Part shown: positions 18,427-29,183 of the stretch, piece after piece
Layout: each line of letters opens with the position of its first letter
Numbering within the stretch: the stretch's first letter is position 1
Source of the DNA: Alphaproteobacteria bacterium
GTDB taxonomy: Bacteria > Pseudomonadota > Alphaproteobacteria > Micavibrionales > Micavibrionaceae
Assembly: GCA_029880245.1 (NCBI GenBank)
Contig: JAOUOR010000004.1
Coordinates: 1-54,273 of the forward strand
Direction of reading: 5' to 3'
Length of the DNA: 54,273 nt
Program-made: the position numbers and the translations under genes
Notes under the pieces: generated by a model
What the model saw: the letters and a program-made list of their open reading frames with translations, nothing else
What the model was told of the DNA's origin: nothing
The model's database searches: none

Positions 18427-20664
18427 ATGTCACAGATTTCTCTATTCGGAGAGGAAAAGGAAGAAAAACAGGTCGTTCCGGGAGGTAAAACCGTCTCGGT
18501 TCTTGTGCCGTATCCGGTGGAAAAGGCTTATGATTATGCTGTGCCAAAGGATCTTGATTTACAGGCCGGAGATTATATCTGTGTTCCTTTGGGTAATCGG
18601 GAAATTACAGGCGTTGTCTGGGGTGAGGGGACCGGTGATGTGGAGCCTAAAAAGCTGAAATCGGTTATTTCCAAATACCCATTAAAGTCCATGTCTGGCA
18701 TTCATCGTAAATTTATAGATTGGGTGGCAAATTATACGCTTTCAGCAAAAGGCATGGTTTTAAAAATGTCTTTATCTGCACCTGCAGCTCTTAATCCGCC
18801 CAAACCTTCTATTGCCTATAAGAAGAAGATTTCAAAAATTCCTGATAAATTGCCTGAGAAGCGCAAAAAAGTTTTGGAAGTCATAGCTGAAGGGCAAGCT
18901 TACAGCGCTTCAGAGCTTGCAGAAATGGCAGGGTGCACAGCATCGGTGATTAAAGGCATGGCACAAAAAAACCTGCTGGAAATGGTCGAGGTTTTTGGAA
19001 CTGCACCGTGTTCCTATCTCAATCCTGATGCCGGATTGCATATTGATTTATCCGAACAGCAAAACGAAGCCGCTCAACAGATTATAGAGGATATCAGGGC
19101 TGATAAATTTTCTGTGTCTTTGCTCGATGGAGTGACGGGCGCGGGGAAAACGGAAGTATATTTTGAAGGCGTTGTGCAGGCGTTGAAAAACGGAAAACAG
19201 GTTTTAATTCTTTTGCCTGAGATTGCCTTATCCAATGCATTTCTTGATCGCTTTAAAAAGAGATTTGGTTGCTTACCTGCGCTTTGGCACTCAGGTCTCG
19301 GCAGTGCGCAGAGGAGGGAAACGTGGCGCGGTGTTGCCAGCGGCAAAACCAAAGTGGTGATTGGTGCGCGATCGGCGCTGTTTCTGCCCTATCAGGATTT
19401 AGGGCTGATCGTGGTGGATGAAGAACATGATCCGGCCTATAAACAGGAAGACGGCGTGATTTATCATGCGCGGGATATGGCGGTATTGCGTGCGCATTTG
19501 GGAAACTTTCCGATTGTTCTTGTCTCGGCTACGCCTTCTCTGGAGACAATCCATAATATCTGGGAGGGTAAATATAAGCATCTGGAACTGCCGGCGCGTT
19601 ACGGAGGCGCGCAGCTTCCCGATATCGCGCTTATAGATATGCGAGAGGATAAGCTAGAGCGTCAGAAATTTCTCTCCCGCGCTTTGATTAAGGCGCTGAA
19701 AGAAAATTTGGAAGAGGGAAACCAAAGTCTTCTTTTCCTTAACCGAAGAGGATATGCGCCGCTTACTCTTTGTCGAGGCTGTGGTCACCGGATGGAATGC
19801 CCGCGTTGTACGGCATGGCTGGTGGAACATAAGCGCAGCGGTAAGCTGCACTGCCATCACTGTGATTATCACATGAAAATGCCTAAAACCTGCCCGTCTT
19901 GTAATGAGGAGGAGTGCTTTGTGGCGTGTGGCCCCGGTGTGGAACGCATCTTCGAAGAGGTTAGGGAATACTTCCCCGATGCGCGGGTCATGGTGCTGGC
20001 CAGTGATACGGCGGAAAGTCACGAAGACCTGAAATCTATGCTCAAGAAAATCTCTGACGGTGAAGTGGATATTATCATCGGAACGCAGATCATGGCCAAA
20101 GGCCATCATTTTCCTAACCTGACATTGGTGGGCGTTGTGGATGCGGATTTAGGACTGCAAGGCGGAGATTTACGTGCTGCCGAGCGTACCTATCAACTTC
20201 TCCACCAAGTCTCGGGACGGGCAGGCCGTGAAGCGAAGAAAGGACGGGTTTTATTGCAAAGCTGGATGCCTGAACACAGAATTATGAAGGCGTTAGCGGC
20301 TGGTGAACGTGAGGCCTTTTTCGATATTGAGGCCTCGGAGCGGGAAATGGCAAATATGCCGCCCTATAGCCGTTTGGCAGGGATTATTATCTCTGGCCGT
20401 GAAGAGCATATAGTTCGGGAAACCGCAGAAGCTTTAGGAAAAATATCTCCGCAAGGGGCTAATGAGCATGGACAGCGTATTTTAACTCTCGGACCCGCAC
20501 CGGCCCCTTTTGCAAGATTAAGGGGAAAATATAGATATCGTTTATTGGTATGCGCTGATAAGAATCTGAATGTTCAAAAAACGATCTCTAACTGGATTTC
20601 GCAAATCAAAATCCCGAGTAACATAAGAATTTATGTCGATATCGACCCGCAAAGCTTTTTGTGA
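18427..20664 (+). CDS. priA: Primosomal protein N', replication restart helicase
   Basis: Helicase that recognises stalled forks and reloads the replisome. 745 residues. An N-terminal DNA-binding domain (SVLVPYPVEKAYDYAVP, VPLGNREITGVVW) is followed by a winged-helix part, Walker A GVTGAGKTEVYF, DEEHD box, zinc-binding cysteine pairs in CRGCGHRMECPRC and CHHCDYHMKMPKTCPSC, and helicase motifs IGTQIMAKGHHFPNLTLVGVVDAD and QVSGRAGR. All the family motifs are present. Starts at ATG 18427. Confidence 0.97.
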   Translation: MSQISLFGEEKEEKQVVPGGKTVSVLVPYPVEKAYDYAVPKDLDLQAGDYICVPLGNREITGVVWGEGTGDVEPKKLKSVISKYPLKSMSGIHRKFIDWVANYTLSAKGMVLKMSLSAPAALNPPKPSIAYKKKISKIPDKLPEKRKKVLEVIAEGQAYSASELAEMAGCTASVIKGMAQKNLLEMVEVFGTAPCSYLNPDAGLHIDLSEQQNEAAQQIIEDIRADKFSVSLLDGVTGAGKTEVYFEGVVQALKNGKQVLILLPEIALSNAFLDRFKKRFGCLPALWHSGLGSAQRRETWRGVASGKTKVVIGARSALFLPYQDLGLIVVDEEHDPAYKQEDGVIYHARDMAVLRAHLGNFPIVLVSATPSLETIHNIWEGKYKHLELPARYGGAQLPDIALIDMREDKLERQKFLSRALIKALKENLEEGNQSLLFLNRRGYAPLTLCRGCGHRMECPRCTAWLVEHKRSGKLHCHHCDYHMKMPKTCPSCNEEECFVACGPGVERIFEEVREYFPDARVMVLASDTAESHEDLKSMLKKISDGEVDIIIGTQIMAKGHHFPNLTLVGVVDADLGLQGGDLRAAERTYQLLHQVSGRAGREAKKGRVLLQSWMPEHRIMKALAAGEREAFFDIEASEREMANMPPYSRLAGIIISGREEHIVRETAEALGKISPQGANEHGQRILTLGPAPAPFARLRGKYRYRLLVCADKNLNVQKTISNWISQIKIPSNIRIYVDIDPQSFL

Positions 20665-20666
20665 AA

Positions 20667-22115
20667 CTACTGATCAGCCACAAACTTTGATTTAGGTGTG
20701 TCATAGAAGACTGTATTTTTATTATCCGTATAGATATGTCCTGCATCATAATCGTCCCTATGACGGTAAATATAGGCGATATTTGACATGTTTGCCGGAT
20801 CATCATTCCAAAGCAGATAATTTTCCATGATCACATGCCGTGAAATATGGAGGAAAACCGATCTTAGCGTATTGTCCAAAGATCGGCTGAAAACGTTATT
20901 GAAATTCGGTGAGGTAATAAAATTTGTTACAAGAATACCTTTATCCTTAAGTCTGGATTTTATTTCTTGAAAAAACTCTCTCGTAATAAGGTGTTCGGGC
21001 ACGCTTACGCCGCCTAAATAGGCATCAAGATAGATCACATCATATTTTTGATTTGTAGAGGATAAAAACGCTCTTGCTGGCGTAGCTTCAAATTTTTTAT
21101 TCTCTCCAATCGGCTCACCCAGAATATACTTCTCCGAGATGTTTTTTAGATCTTTATCAATATCAACGTAAGTATATGTGTTCTTTTTATCTTGATGACC
21201 AAATGTAAAACCGCCCGCGCCAATGACAAGTATATCTTTTGGCACAGGGGAGCCCATAATCGGAAGGATTGCAACACGCTCCGCAAACTCGATATATTTG
21301 TGTTTTCCGCCTGTCTCCCTGTTATAACGAGAAGAATAATTATCATTCAATAACAAATGATTGTCTCCATTTTTTAAAGACAAAACTGAGATATTATGGT
21401 ATTCGTTTAGCTTGACAAATCTAAAAGAACGCATTGTTCCATTGGAATTAATACCAATAGCCATAAGAGCAACCATAAAGGTCAGGATTACAGGGGCGGA
21501 ATTTTTCTTCTTTGCAAGAGAAATAACAAGAATAGCCAATAGTACAAAATTAAGGGTAACAGTATGATTAACCCCGATAGTACTCATAAGCACGAGTGTT
21601 GATAATATTGCCCCAAGAAAAGAGCCCACAGTTGAGAAAAACAGTATTTTTCCCGTAATTTTTGCAAGATGTTCTTTATTAAAAAAATTGCTGACCAAGG
21701 GTACGGTCTGCCCAAGAAGGTAAACAGGAATAACTATAAATAAAACACTATAAACGGCGGTCTGCCCTAATCTGTTTGAAATACCTAATTCTGTTAGGAA
21801 CGGAAAAAACCAACTCAGGAATTTATAAGATAAGCCGGGCAACAATATCAAAGCCGAGATAGAGATATTTAGAATCAGCTTTTTCCTTATATTTATTATT
21901 TTTCCAAAGATGCGCACGGGCTTGAAGTGCCCCCCGACTTGGTAGCCCAGAGCCAGAGGCATCAATACGGATGCGATGATAATGGAAACTGTATCTGTTC
22001 CGCTCCCGACAAAGGGTATGCTTTGCCGAATTGCAAGAAGCTCGGTGGAAAGGACTACATATCCTTCAATGATGATCACCAGAAAAAGGAGGATCGTATA
22101 GCGTGCTTGCAACAT
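20667..22115 (-). CDS. Membrane-anchored spermidine-synthase-like protein
   Basis: 482 residues. The first 215 or so form about six to eight membrane helices with polar loops (GQTVPLVSNFFN, STVGSFLGAILSTLV). The rest is a soluble Rossmann domain like polyamine aminopropyltransferases: ILVIGAGGFTFG, acidic VDIDKDL, and YDVIYLDAYLGG where synthases have the catalytic Asp. Such fusions are common in bacteria and their substrates are mostly unknown; true spermidine synthesis is not demonstrated. It is convergent with priA (stops two bases apart) and divergent from the TraX-like gene. Fairly AT-rich compared with priA. Confidence 0.72.
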   Translation of the reverse strand: MLQARYTILLFLVIIIEGYVVLSTELLAIRQSIPFVGSGTDTVSIIIASVLMPLALGYQVGGHFKPVRIFGKIINIRKKLILNISISALILLPGLSYKFLSWFFPFLTELGISNRLGQTAVYSVLFIVIPVYLLGQTVPLVSNFFNKEHLAKITGKILFFSTVGSFLGAILSTLVLMSTIGVNHTVTLNFVLLAILVISLAKKKNSAPVILTFMVALMAIGINSNGTMRSFRFVKLNEYHNISVLSLKNGDNHLLLNDNYSSRYNRETGGKHKYIEFAERVAILPIMGSPVPKDILVIGAGGFTFGHQDKKNTYTYVDIDKDLKNISEKYILGEPIGENKKFEATPARAFLSSTNQKYDVIYLDAYLGGVSVPEHLITREFFQEIKSRLKDKGILVTNFITSPNFNNVFSRSLDNTLRSVFLHISRHVIMENYLLWNDDPANMSNIAYIYRHRDDYDAGHIYTDNKNTVFYDTPKSKFVADQ

Positions 22116-22221
22116 TAATATAGTCCTTGCTTTTATCGGTTTATAATTTTTAGCTCTTGCATGCGTGTTGATTCCTATGATTTATATTCAAAATAACTCA
22201 GTGCTTTATAGAAAAAAACAT

Positions 22222-23061
22222 ATGTTAAGTCCACACCTAAGAGCCTTACCCAAAGAGATTAGCAGCTATGATATTTTGAAGACGCTGGCTATTATTTTTA
22301 TGATTGTCGACCATTTAGGTTATTATTTTTTTGATAATGAAGTGTGGTTTCGCCTTATAGGGAGATTTTCCGTACCGATATGGTTTTTTTTGGTCGGGTA
22401 TGCATCTTCCGATAAAATTCCGTTTCAGATCTGGCTTGGGGCAATTATCGTGGCGTTCTCATCTTTGGTCTCAGGGCAAGTGCTTTTTCCGCTCAATATC
22501 CTTTTTACAATTATGATAGCGCGGCATTTTCGTTCAAGATTGATTCTTGCCTCTTTGCGGACACATGAAACCTTATGGGGTATGTTTTTATTGCTTGTCT
22601 TAACCACACTGCCTACGAGCGTTTTCTTTGAATATGGAACAGGGGTATTCTTAATCGTGATTTTGGGGGTGGTAGCGCGCAATCCGGATATAGTGCCCGA
22701 TAAGTTAAAGGCAACTCATATAAAACTTTTCGCAGTTGCAAGTATCCTGTATTACTTTCTGTGGGAGGCAATCGGCCATGACGGGATAAATTATCTCCAA
22801 TTCACCATATATGCGGCAGGTGCCGCCGCTACGGCCCTGATGCTATATAAATTCGAACCCAAGACCTATCCGAATCTTACCAAAAAACTGCCATCACCTC
22901 TGTCAGGTCTGATCATGCTGACAGGGCGTTATACGCTTGAATTCTATGTGCTTCATCTTCTGGTATTCAGAGCTATCGCCATGGCTCTTTTTCCTGAAAA
23001 ATTTGCATTCTGGGACTGGGATATTATTCCCGCAGAAGCAGCGGCCCTGTTTGGTGTATAA
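22222..23061 (+). CDS. TraX-like / acyltransferase-type integral membrane protein
   Basis: About 279 residues from ATG 22222; in-frame alternatives are ATG 22177 and TTG 22165, and no clear ribosome site decides between them. Some eight to ten hydrophobic helices. The N-terminal pattern LKTLAIIFMIVDHLGYYFFDN...LIGRFSVPIWFFLVGYA closely follows TraX proteins (K-A-xx-M-xx-DH, then IGR-x-xP-xF), relatives of membrane O-acyltransferases; TraX acetylates pilin in F-type conjugation. No other conjugation gene is present, so here it more likely modifies an envelope molecule. A TATAAT at about 22142 may be its -10. Confidence 0.65.
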   Translation: MLSPHLRALPKEISSYDILKTLAIIFMIVDHLGYYFFDNEVWFRLIGRFSVPIWFFLVGYASSDKIPFQIWLGAIIVAFSSLVSGQVLFPLNILFTIMIARHFRSRLILASLRTHETLWGMFLLLVLTTLPTSVFFEYGTGVFLIVILGVVARNPDIVPDKLKATHIKLFAVASILYYFLWEAIGHDGINYLQFTIYAAGAAATALMLYKFEPKTYPNLTKKLPSPLSGLIMLTGRYTLEFYVLHLLVFRAIAMALFPEKFAFWDWDIIPAEAAALFGV

Positions 23062-23089
23062 AAAAATACAAATAACCGCGTCTTCGTAC

Positions 23090-23118
23090 TTGCAAGCATG
23101 ATTGTCATATGCTAATTC
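23090..23118 (+). promoter_or_regulatory. Possible atp operon promoter
   Basis: TTGCAA (23090-23095) and TAATTC (23113-23118) are spaced 17 bases, about 60 bases before the atpH start. The -10 is a weak match. No other better pair is seen in the 114-base gap. Confidence 0.3.
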
Positions 23119-23175
23119 TCGCACCCAATATATGTTTGAAGGTAGAAATTTATTTCAAGTTAAGGAAAAGCAGAC

Positions 23176-23778
23176 GTGAGCAACAACACGCCAGCCTCTT
23201 CGATTGTATCGGAAAGATACGCATTGGCCCTCTTGGATCTTGCAGAGCAAGGTAAGGCCGTAGATAAAGTTTTAGACGATTTTGCGTCTTTGGAAAAAGC
23301 GTTAGAGGATTCAAAAGACTTTGCAAGATTTATCGCGGCGCCTCTGATTAGTAAATCTCAGCAAAGTGCTGTCATAAAAGACATTTCCAAAAAGGGAAAA
23401 TTCCAGAAAATGACATCTAATTTTCTGGGTGTTCTGATTGAAAATGGCAGGCTTAATGCTTTGCCGGGTGTGATTGCATCCTATAAGAAGAAGGTCTCCG
23501 AGAAAAATGGAGAAGTGTTTGTTAAAGTTGAAACAGCTTTCAAGATAACGGCCAAACAAACGAAGGACCTGCAAAAGAAAATAGAGAAGGCTTTGGGTTC
23601 GGATGTCTCTATGGATATGCAAATTAGCCCCGAGATAATAGGCGGTATGGTCATAACAATTGGCTCATACATGATAGATGATTCAGTGCGTCGCAAGCTT
23701 GAACGCTTGAACGCAACATTGGTTAAAGGCGCAAGCCAAAGTGATACTAACGGTCAAAACTTGAGAGAGGTTGTATAA
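23176..23778 (+). CDS. atpH: F1 ATP synthase delta subunit
   Basis: Peripheral-stalk subunit (OSCP homologue) that ties F1 to the stator. 200 residues from GTG 23176, giving [25 protein letters not shown], the family N-terminus; the C-terminal [24 protein letters not shown] is the highly conserved delta signature. First gene of atpHAGDC; F0 genes are absent, as usual for alphaproteobacteria, where they form a separate operon. AtpA starts two bases after the stop. Confidence 0.95.
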   Translation: MSNNTPASSIVSERYALALLDLAEQGKAVDKVLDDFASLEKALEDSKDFARFIAAPLISKSQQSAVIKDISKKGKFQKMTSNFLGVLIENGRLNALPGVIASYKKKVSEKNGEVFVKVETAFKITAKQTKDLQKKIEKALGSDVSMDMQISPEIIGGMVITIGSYMIDDSVRRKLERLNATLVKGASQSDTNGQNLREVV

Positions 23779-23780
23779 TA

Positions 23781-25328
23781 ATGGAAATTCGTGCAGCAGA
23801 AATATCAGATATTTTAAAGAAACAAATCGCAGATTTCGGTGCGCAAGCAGATGTGGCAGAAATCGGACAGGTGCTCTCCATCGGAGACGGTGTGGCGCGC
23901 GTTTATGGTTTGGACAACGTTCAGGCCGGTGAGATGGTTGAATTTCCTAACGGTATTAAAGGTATGGCCTTGAACCTTGAAACCGATAATGTCGGGATCG
24001 TGGTGTTTGGTAATGACCGTGATATCAAAGAAGGTGACATTGTTCGCCGTACCGGAAAGATTGTTGAGGTTCCAACAGGTAAAGAGCTTTTGGGCCGCGT
24101 AGTTGATCCGCTTGGAAATCCGATTGACGGCAAAGGACCGATCAAAACAAAAACATCTAGCCGTATTGAAGTTAAAGCCCCGGGCATTATCCCACGTAAA
24201 TCCGTGCATGAACCGATGCAAACAGGACTTAAAGCGATTGATGCACTTGTACCAATTGGCCGTGGCCAGCGTGAGCTTATCATCGGCGACCGTCAAACAG
24301 GTAAGACGGCAGTAGCGGTGGACACAATTATTAATCAGAAAAAGGTAAATGCCTCTAAAGATGAAAGTGAGCATCTTTATTGTGTGTATGTTTCTATCGG
24401 TCAGAAACGCTCCACAGTTGCACAACTGGTTAAGGAACTGGAAGAGCAGGGCGCAATGGACTATACAATCGTTGTTGCAGCTACGGCTTCTGACCCTGCA
24501 CCGCTTCAATATCTTGCACCATATGCGGGAGCTTGTATGGGTGAGTTTTTCCGTGACAACGGTATGCATTCTTTGGCGATTTACGATGACTTGTCTAAAC
24601 AAGCCGTTGCGTATCGTCAAATGTCCCTGCTGCTTCGTCGTCCACCAGGCCGTGAAGCCTATCCGGGTGACGTGTTTTATATTCACTCACGTTTGCTGGA
24701 ACGTGCCTGTAAATTGTCGGAAGCGCATGGCAGTGGTTCTATGACGGCACTGCCGATCATTGAAACGCAAGGCGGTGATATCTCGGCTTATATTCCAACA
24801 AATGTGATTTCGATCACGGATGGTCAGATTTTCCTTGAAACAGGTTTGTTCTTTAAAGGTATCCGTCCCGCCATTGACGTAGGTGCGTCTGTGTCTCGCG
24901 TGGGATCAGCCGCGCAGATCAAGGCTATGAAGCAGGTCGCCGGTTCGATCAAGCTTGAATTGGCTCAGTACCGCGAAATGGAGGCTTTCGCCCAGTTTGC
25001 TTCTGATCTTGATGCCTCGACACAGAAACTTCTGGCGCGTGGTGCCCGTTTGACACAGCTTTTGAAACAGCCGCAATACTCACCTCTGGCGGTGGAAGAG
25101 CAAGTGGCTGTGATTTATGCCGGAACAAAAGGTTTCCTCGATAATGTGCCTATTGATGATGTCGGCAAATATGAAGCCCGCCTGCTTGAGCATTTGCGCA
25201 GCGCCGGTGAGAGCATTCTGGCTGATATCCGTGAGAAGAAAAAGCTGGATGAGTCGATTGAAACAGCGCTTAATGGCCTGCTGACCGATTTTACTAAAAG
25301 CTTTGAAAGTGTAAAAAACGCTGCTTAA
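23781..25328 (+). CDS. atpA: F1 ATP synthase alpha subunit
   Basis: Regulatory nucleotide-binding subunit of F1. 515 residues; typical length is about 510. It has [16 protein letters not shown] at the N-terminus, Walker A GDRQTGKT, the [12 protein letters not shown] segment, the signature region [17 protein letters not shown] with the Arg finger, and the helical C-terminal domain. It starts at ATG 23781, two bases after the atpH stop. The gap to atpG is unusual for this operon: 87 bases with competing hairpins. Confidence 0.97.
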   Translation: MEIRAAEISDILKKQIADFGAQADVAEIGQVLSIGDGVARVYGLDNVQAGEMVEFPNGIKGMALNLETDNVGIVVFGNDRDIKEGDIVRRTGKIVEVPTGKELLGRVVDPLGNPIDGKGPIKTKTSSRIEVKAPGIIPRKSVHEPMQTGLKAIDALVPIGRGQRELIIGDRQTGKTAVAVDTIINQKKVNASKDESEHLYCVYVSIGQKRSTVAQLVKELEEQGAMDYTIVVAATASDPAPLQYLAPYAGACMGEFFRDNGMHSLAIYDDLSKQAVAYRQMSLLLRRPPGREAYPGDVFYIHSRLLERACKLSEAHGSGSMTALPIIETQGGDISAYIPTNVISITDGQIFLETGLFFKGIRPAIDVGASVSRVGSAAQIKAMKQVAGSIKLELAQYREMEAFAQFASDLDASTQKLLARGARLTQLLKQPQYSPLAVEEQVAVIYAGTKGFLDNVPIDDVGKYEARLLEHLRSAGESILADIREKKKLDESIETALNGLLTDFTKSFESVKNAA

Positions 25329-25343
25329 ATCTAGTTAAAAGTT

Positions 25344-25410
25344 GCGGGTTTCAAGTTACAAGAAACCCGCTGTAAAAATCTTGTAACTTATAACTAAAGG
25401 ACTTGTAACT
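25344..25410 (+). promoter_or_regulatory. Mutually exclusive hairpins in the atpA-atpG spacer
   Basis: Stem 1: GCGGGTTTC (25344-25352) with GAAACCCGC (25362-25370), nine perfect pairs and a nine-base loop. The loop plus one stem base, AAGTTACAAG (25353-25362), is also exactly complementary to CTTGTAACTT (25380-25389) and, over nine bases, to CTTGTAACT (25402-25410), which lies between the AAAGGA ribosome site and the atpG ATG. The three structures compete or form a pseudoknot-like fold. It may set atpG translation or mRNA processing. Confidence 0.55.
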
Positions 25411-25415
25411 AAGAT

Positions 25416-26324
25416 ATGCCAAGTTTAAGAGACTATAGAGACCGTATTAAATCGGTGAAATCCACCCGCAAGATTACCTCGGCTATGAAAATGGTGGCAG
25501 CCAGTAAATTGCGCCGTGCTCAGGAGCAGGCCGAAGCAAGCCAACCCTATGCAAGCAGCATGGCTGAAATGTTGGCCCGTGTATCAGCTAATGTCGTGGT
25601 CAGCGCAGCCAGTCCAAAACTTCTGGCGGGAACCGGATCTGACAAAGTAAATCTGATCGTGGTTGTGACTGCCGATAGAGGGCTTTGCGGTGGCTTTAAT
25701 GCATATACTGTAAAAGAAGCGCGTCAGAAGATTCTGGCTTTGCAAAGTGAAGGTAAAGACGTGAAAATAATTTGCGTTGGACGCAAAGGTTATGATGGTT
25801 TGCGCCGTGAATTCGGTCCCCAGATCATTAAACGCTTTACGGATGTTTTGGGCAAAAAACGCGTTGACTATGCCGAAGCCGATAAAATTGCGAATTTTAT
25901 TTTGAGCAGTTTTGAAGCTGGTGAATTTGATGTTTGCACAATAGTTTATAGCGAGTTCCAATCTGTTATGGTGCAAAAGCCTCTGTCACCACAGCTTATT
26001 CCTTTCAAAATCAATGAAGCTGATAGACAGAAAGAGGCTGAGGAAGAAAAGGCGGCTGATAAAATCCTCTCTCCTTATTCTTTTGAACCCGATGAAGAGG
26101 GTATTTTGGCCAAACTTTTACCACGTAATTTGGGTGTTCAGATCTTCCGTGCGATGCTTGATACATCTGCCGGAGAGCATGCTGCCCGTATGACGGCTAT
26201 GGATAATGCAACGCGCAATGCTGGCGAGATGATCAATGATCTAACGCTGGTATATAACCGCGCCCGTCAGGCCTATATTACCAAGGAACTGATCGAGATT
26301 ATCTCTGGAGCGGAAGCAATCTAA
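25416..26324 (+). CDS. atpG: F1 ATP synthase gamma subunit
   Basis: Central rotor shaft. 302 residues. N-terminal helix [35 protein letters not shown] and the C-terminal helix [48 protein letters not shown] are the two coiled-coil arms and match the family signature. [11 protein letters not shown] is also conserved. It starts at ATG 25416, with AAAGGA about 15 bases upstream. A phosphatase gene, not atpD, follows 24 bases later. Confidence 0.97.
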   Translation: MPSLRDYRDRIKSVKSTRKITSAMKMVAASKLRRAQEQAEASQPYASSMAEMLARVSANVVVSAASPKLLAGTGSDKVNLIVVVTADRGLCGGFNAYTVKEARQKILALQSEGKDVKIICVGRKGYDGLRREFGPQIIKRFTDVLGKKRVDYAEADKIANFILSSFEAGEFDVCTIVYSEFQSVMVQKPLSPQLIPFKINEADRQKEAEEEKAADKILSPYSFEPDEEGILAKLLPRNLGVQIFRAMLDTSAGEHAARMTAMDNATRNAGEMINDLTLVYNRARQAYITKELIEIISGAEAI

Positions 26325-26348
26325 GCAAGATAATTAGTGTAAGTTGAA

Positions 26349-27197
26349 ATGAAAGAGCACAGGAAAAATTCTAGAATAAAGACACCGCTTACATCAAAGT
26401 GGATATGCTCTTATTTTCTTATTTTAGGCCTTTTCGTTTTCTCATCTTCAATGAGTACAGCAAATTCAGATATAGATGATATTCGATATCCGATTGAAGA
26501 ATGGGACCTGCATTTATTGAAGCTCATTGATAAAGGTCCTGTTTTACTAAAAGATTCTGAAGAATTCATACCTGAGCCTTTTCCGGCTAACAGCAGTGAA
26601 GAAACACAAGGTGAATTGGATTATCTTGTCGAACTGTCAAAAACTGCGCGTGATACAAAAACACTCAATATGATATTCGAAGAAAATGACAAGTTTTTTG
26701 TCTGGCAATCTTTTGCTGATGCAGGGATATTAGTAGAAGAAGACCAGAATGAAGCTTTTGAGAAGGTCATGGAGACTCTGAACCGGGAGCTTGGTTTTTT
26801 TATTCTGAAATATAAGAAATATTATTCAAGACCCAGACCATCGCAGTTAAGACCTTCACTAGAACGTGCTATAGATAACCCAGGACACGCGGCTTATCCT
26901 TCCGGCCACGCAACGCAGAGTTATGCGGCAGGCCTGATTTTGTCGAAAATGGATGAAGAAAATACAGATAAATATCTGGATGCTGCGCGGGCAATTGCAC
27001 ATAGACGAGAAATAGCCGGAGTGCACTATCCGAGCGATTCAAAAGCGGGGCAGATACTGGCGGAAAAAATTGTCAATAAATTATTGGAACTTCAAAAGTT
27101 TCAAACACAGTTGCAACAAGCCAAAGAGTCTTTTATAAAGGCTCCGGGCTTGGATAGTTACGAAATGCAAATGGTTGAAAAAACTGAGAAAGATTAA
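26349..27197 (+). CDS. Secreted or anchored PAP2-type acid phosphatase inserted between atpG and atpD
   Basis: 282 residues. An N-terminal hydrophobic segment (about residues 18-40, WICSYFLILGLFVFSSSMSTANS) suggests export. The PAP2/class A acid phosphatase motifs are complete: KYKKYYSRPRP (K-x6-RP), PSGHAT (PSGH, with the conserved His), and AHRREIAGVHYPSD (S/HR-x5-H-x3-D, nucleophile His). A charged C-terminal tail follows. It hydrolyses phosphomonoesters or lipid-linked pyrophosphates in the family; the substrate is unknown. Spacing is 24 bases from atpG and 18 bases to atpD, so it is co-transcribed with ATP synthase genes, which is not the usual content of this operon. Its own sequence is more AT-rich than atpG/atpD, suggesting insertion. 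Confidence 0.8.
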   Translation: MKEHRKNSRIKTPLTSKWICSYFLILGLFVFSSSMSTANSDIDDIRYPIEEWDLHLLKLIDKGPVLLKDSEEFIPEPFPANSSEETQGELDYLVELSKTARDTKTLNMIFEENDKFFVWQSFADAGILVEEDQNEAFEKVMETLNRELGFFILKYKKYYSRPRPSQLRPSLERAIDNPGHAAYPSGHATQSYAAGLILSKMDEENTDKYLDAARAIAHRREIAGVHYPSDSKAGQILAEKIVNKLLELQKFQTQLQQAKESFIKAPGLDSYEMQMVEKTEKD

Positions 27198-28655
<1,458 letters not shown>

Positions 28656-28664
28656 TCTACGTCT

Positions 28665-28699
28665 GTCATCCCCGCGCAAGCGGGGATCTGATTTTTTTT
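28665..28699 (+). terminator. GTCAT-type palindrome followed by T8, partial terminator after atpD
   Basis: GTCAT at 28665 opens the element; ATCCCCGC (28668-28675) pairs perfectly with GCGGGGAT (28680-28687) around GCAA. After CTGA there is a run of eight T (28692-28699). It belongs to the dispersed palindrome family but has all parts of an intrinsic terminator; because atpC lies downstream it would act as an attenuator. Confidence 0.6.
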
Positions 28700-28724
28700 A
28701 AACTACAGAGATCGCAGAGCGCGC
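28695..28724 (+). repeat. Left inverted repeat of the GxxExxY element (copy A)
   Basis: 28695-28710 reads TTTTTAAACTACAGAG and is inverted at 29613-29628 with 15 of 16 bases matching. The repeat continues as ATCGCAGAGCGCGCAG, the inverse of the CTCTGCG-rich copy at 29123-29151. It lies 15 bases before the small secreted-protein gene. Confidence 0.7.
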
Positions 28725-28741
28725 AGAAGAGGGGAGAGGAA

Positions 28742-29119
28742 ATGAAGGACTTTTTTAGTATATTTTCTTTTATAATATTTTTCGTTTTCTTATCATCTCC
28801 TGCATTAGCAACCGAGACTTATGAATGCCTATATTCACATTACAGTAATAAAGAAGGTTTGCATGATGCCGAGAAAAACTTTCTATTGACGTTTGTTATA
28901 GATAAGGAAGCCAATAAATCTTATATCGTAGGGAACAACGGAAGCAACGAAGTGAAATATATTGATGGTTATGGTGTTTCTTTTGTTGAAATAACACAAG
29001 TTGGAAATATTATGACCACAGCCATAGATTCAGAAATGAATTCTGTTCATAGTAGACACAGTATCCTTTCTGGGAAACTGATACCATCCCAATATTATGG
29101 GCAATGTGTAAAAAGATAA
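28742..29119 (+). CDS. Small secreted protein of unknown function
   Basis: 125 residues. A clear signal peptide (MKDFFSIFSFIIFFVFLSSPALA, cleavage after ALA at about 23) leads a mature part with one cysteine near the start (TYECLYSHY) and one near the end (YYGQCVKR), possibly a disulfide. The middle alternates hydrophobic and polar residues like a beta-sheet domain. I do not recognise a family. A GGGGAGAGGAA ribosome site directly precedes the ATG. It lies between atpD and the GxxExxY gene, bounded by inverted copies of a CTCTGCG-rich repeat. Confidence 0.6.
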   Translation: MKDFFSIFSFIIFFVFLSSPALATETYECLYSHYSNKEGLHDAEKNFLLTFVIDKEANKSYIVGNNGSNEVKYIDGYGVSFVEITQVGNIMTTAIDSEMNSVHSRHSILSGKLIPSQYYGQCVKR

Positions 29120-29122
29120 AAA

Positions 29123-29151
29123 ATCTCTGCGATCTCTGCGCCCTCTGTAGT
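29123..29151 (+). repeat. Central CTCTGCG-rich repeat (copy B)
   Basis: ATCTCTGCGATCTCTGCGCC followed by CTCTGTAG. It is in the same orientation as copy C at 29606 and inverted relative to copy A at 28701. It sits between the secreted-protein gene and the GxxExxY gene. Confidence 0.7.
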
Positions 29152-29183
29152 CAAAAAAATAGTTTATAACAAAAGAAACAAAT

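Noticed and set aside
22222-23061. Conjugation region suggested by the TraX-like protein
   Set aside because: No tra, mob or type IV secretion gene is present. TraX-like proteins also occur on chromosomes without conjugation genes.
23814-24686. 290-codon minus-strand frame
   Set aside because: It is antisense to atpA, which is intact, and contains Cys- and His-rich nonsense typical of a shadow frame. The 245-codon frame at 5504-6241 antisense to sucA is rejected for the same reason.
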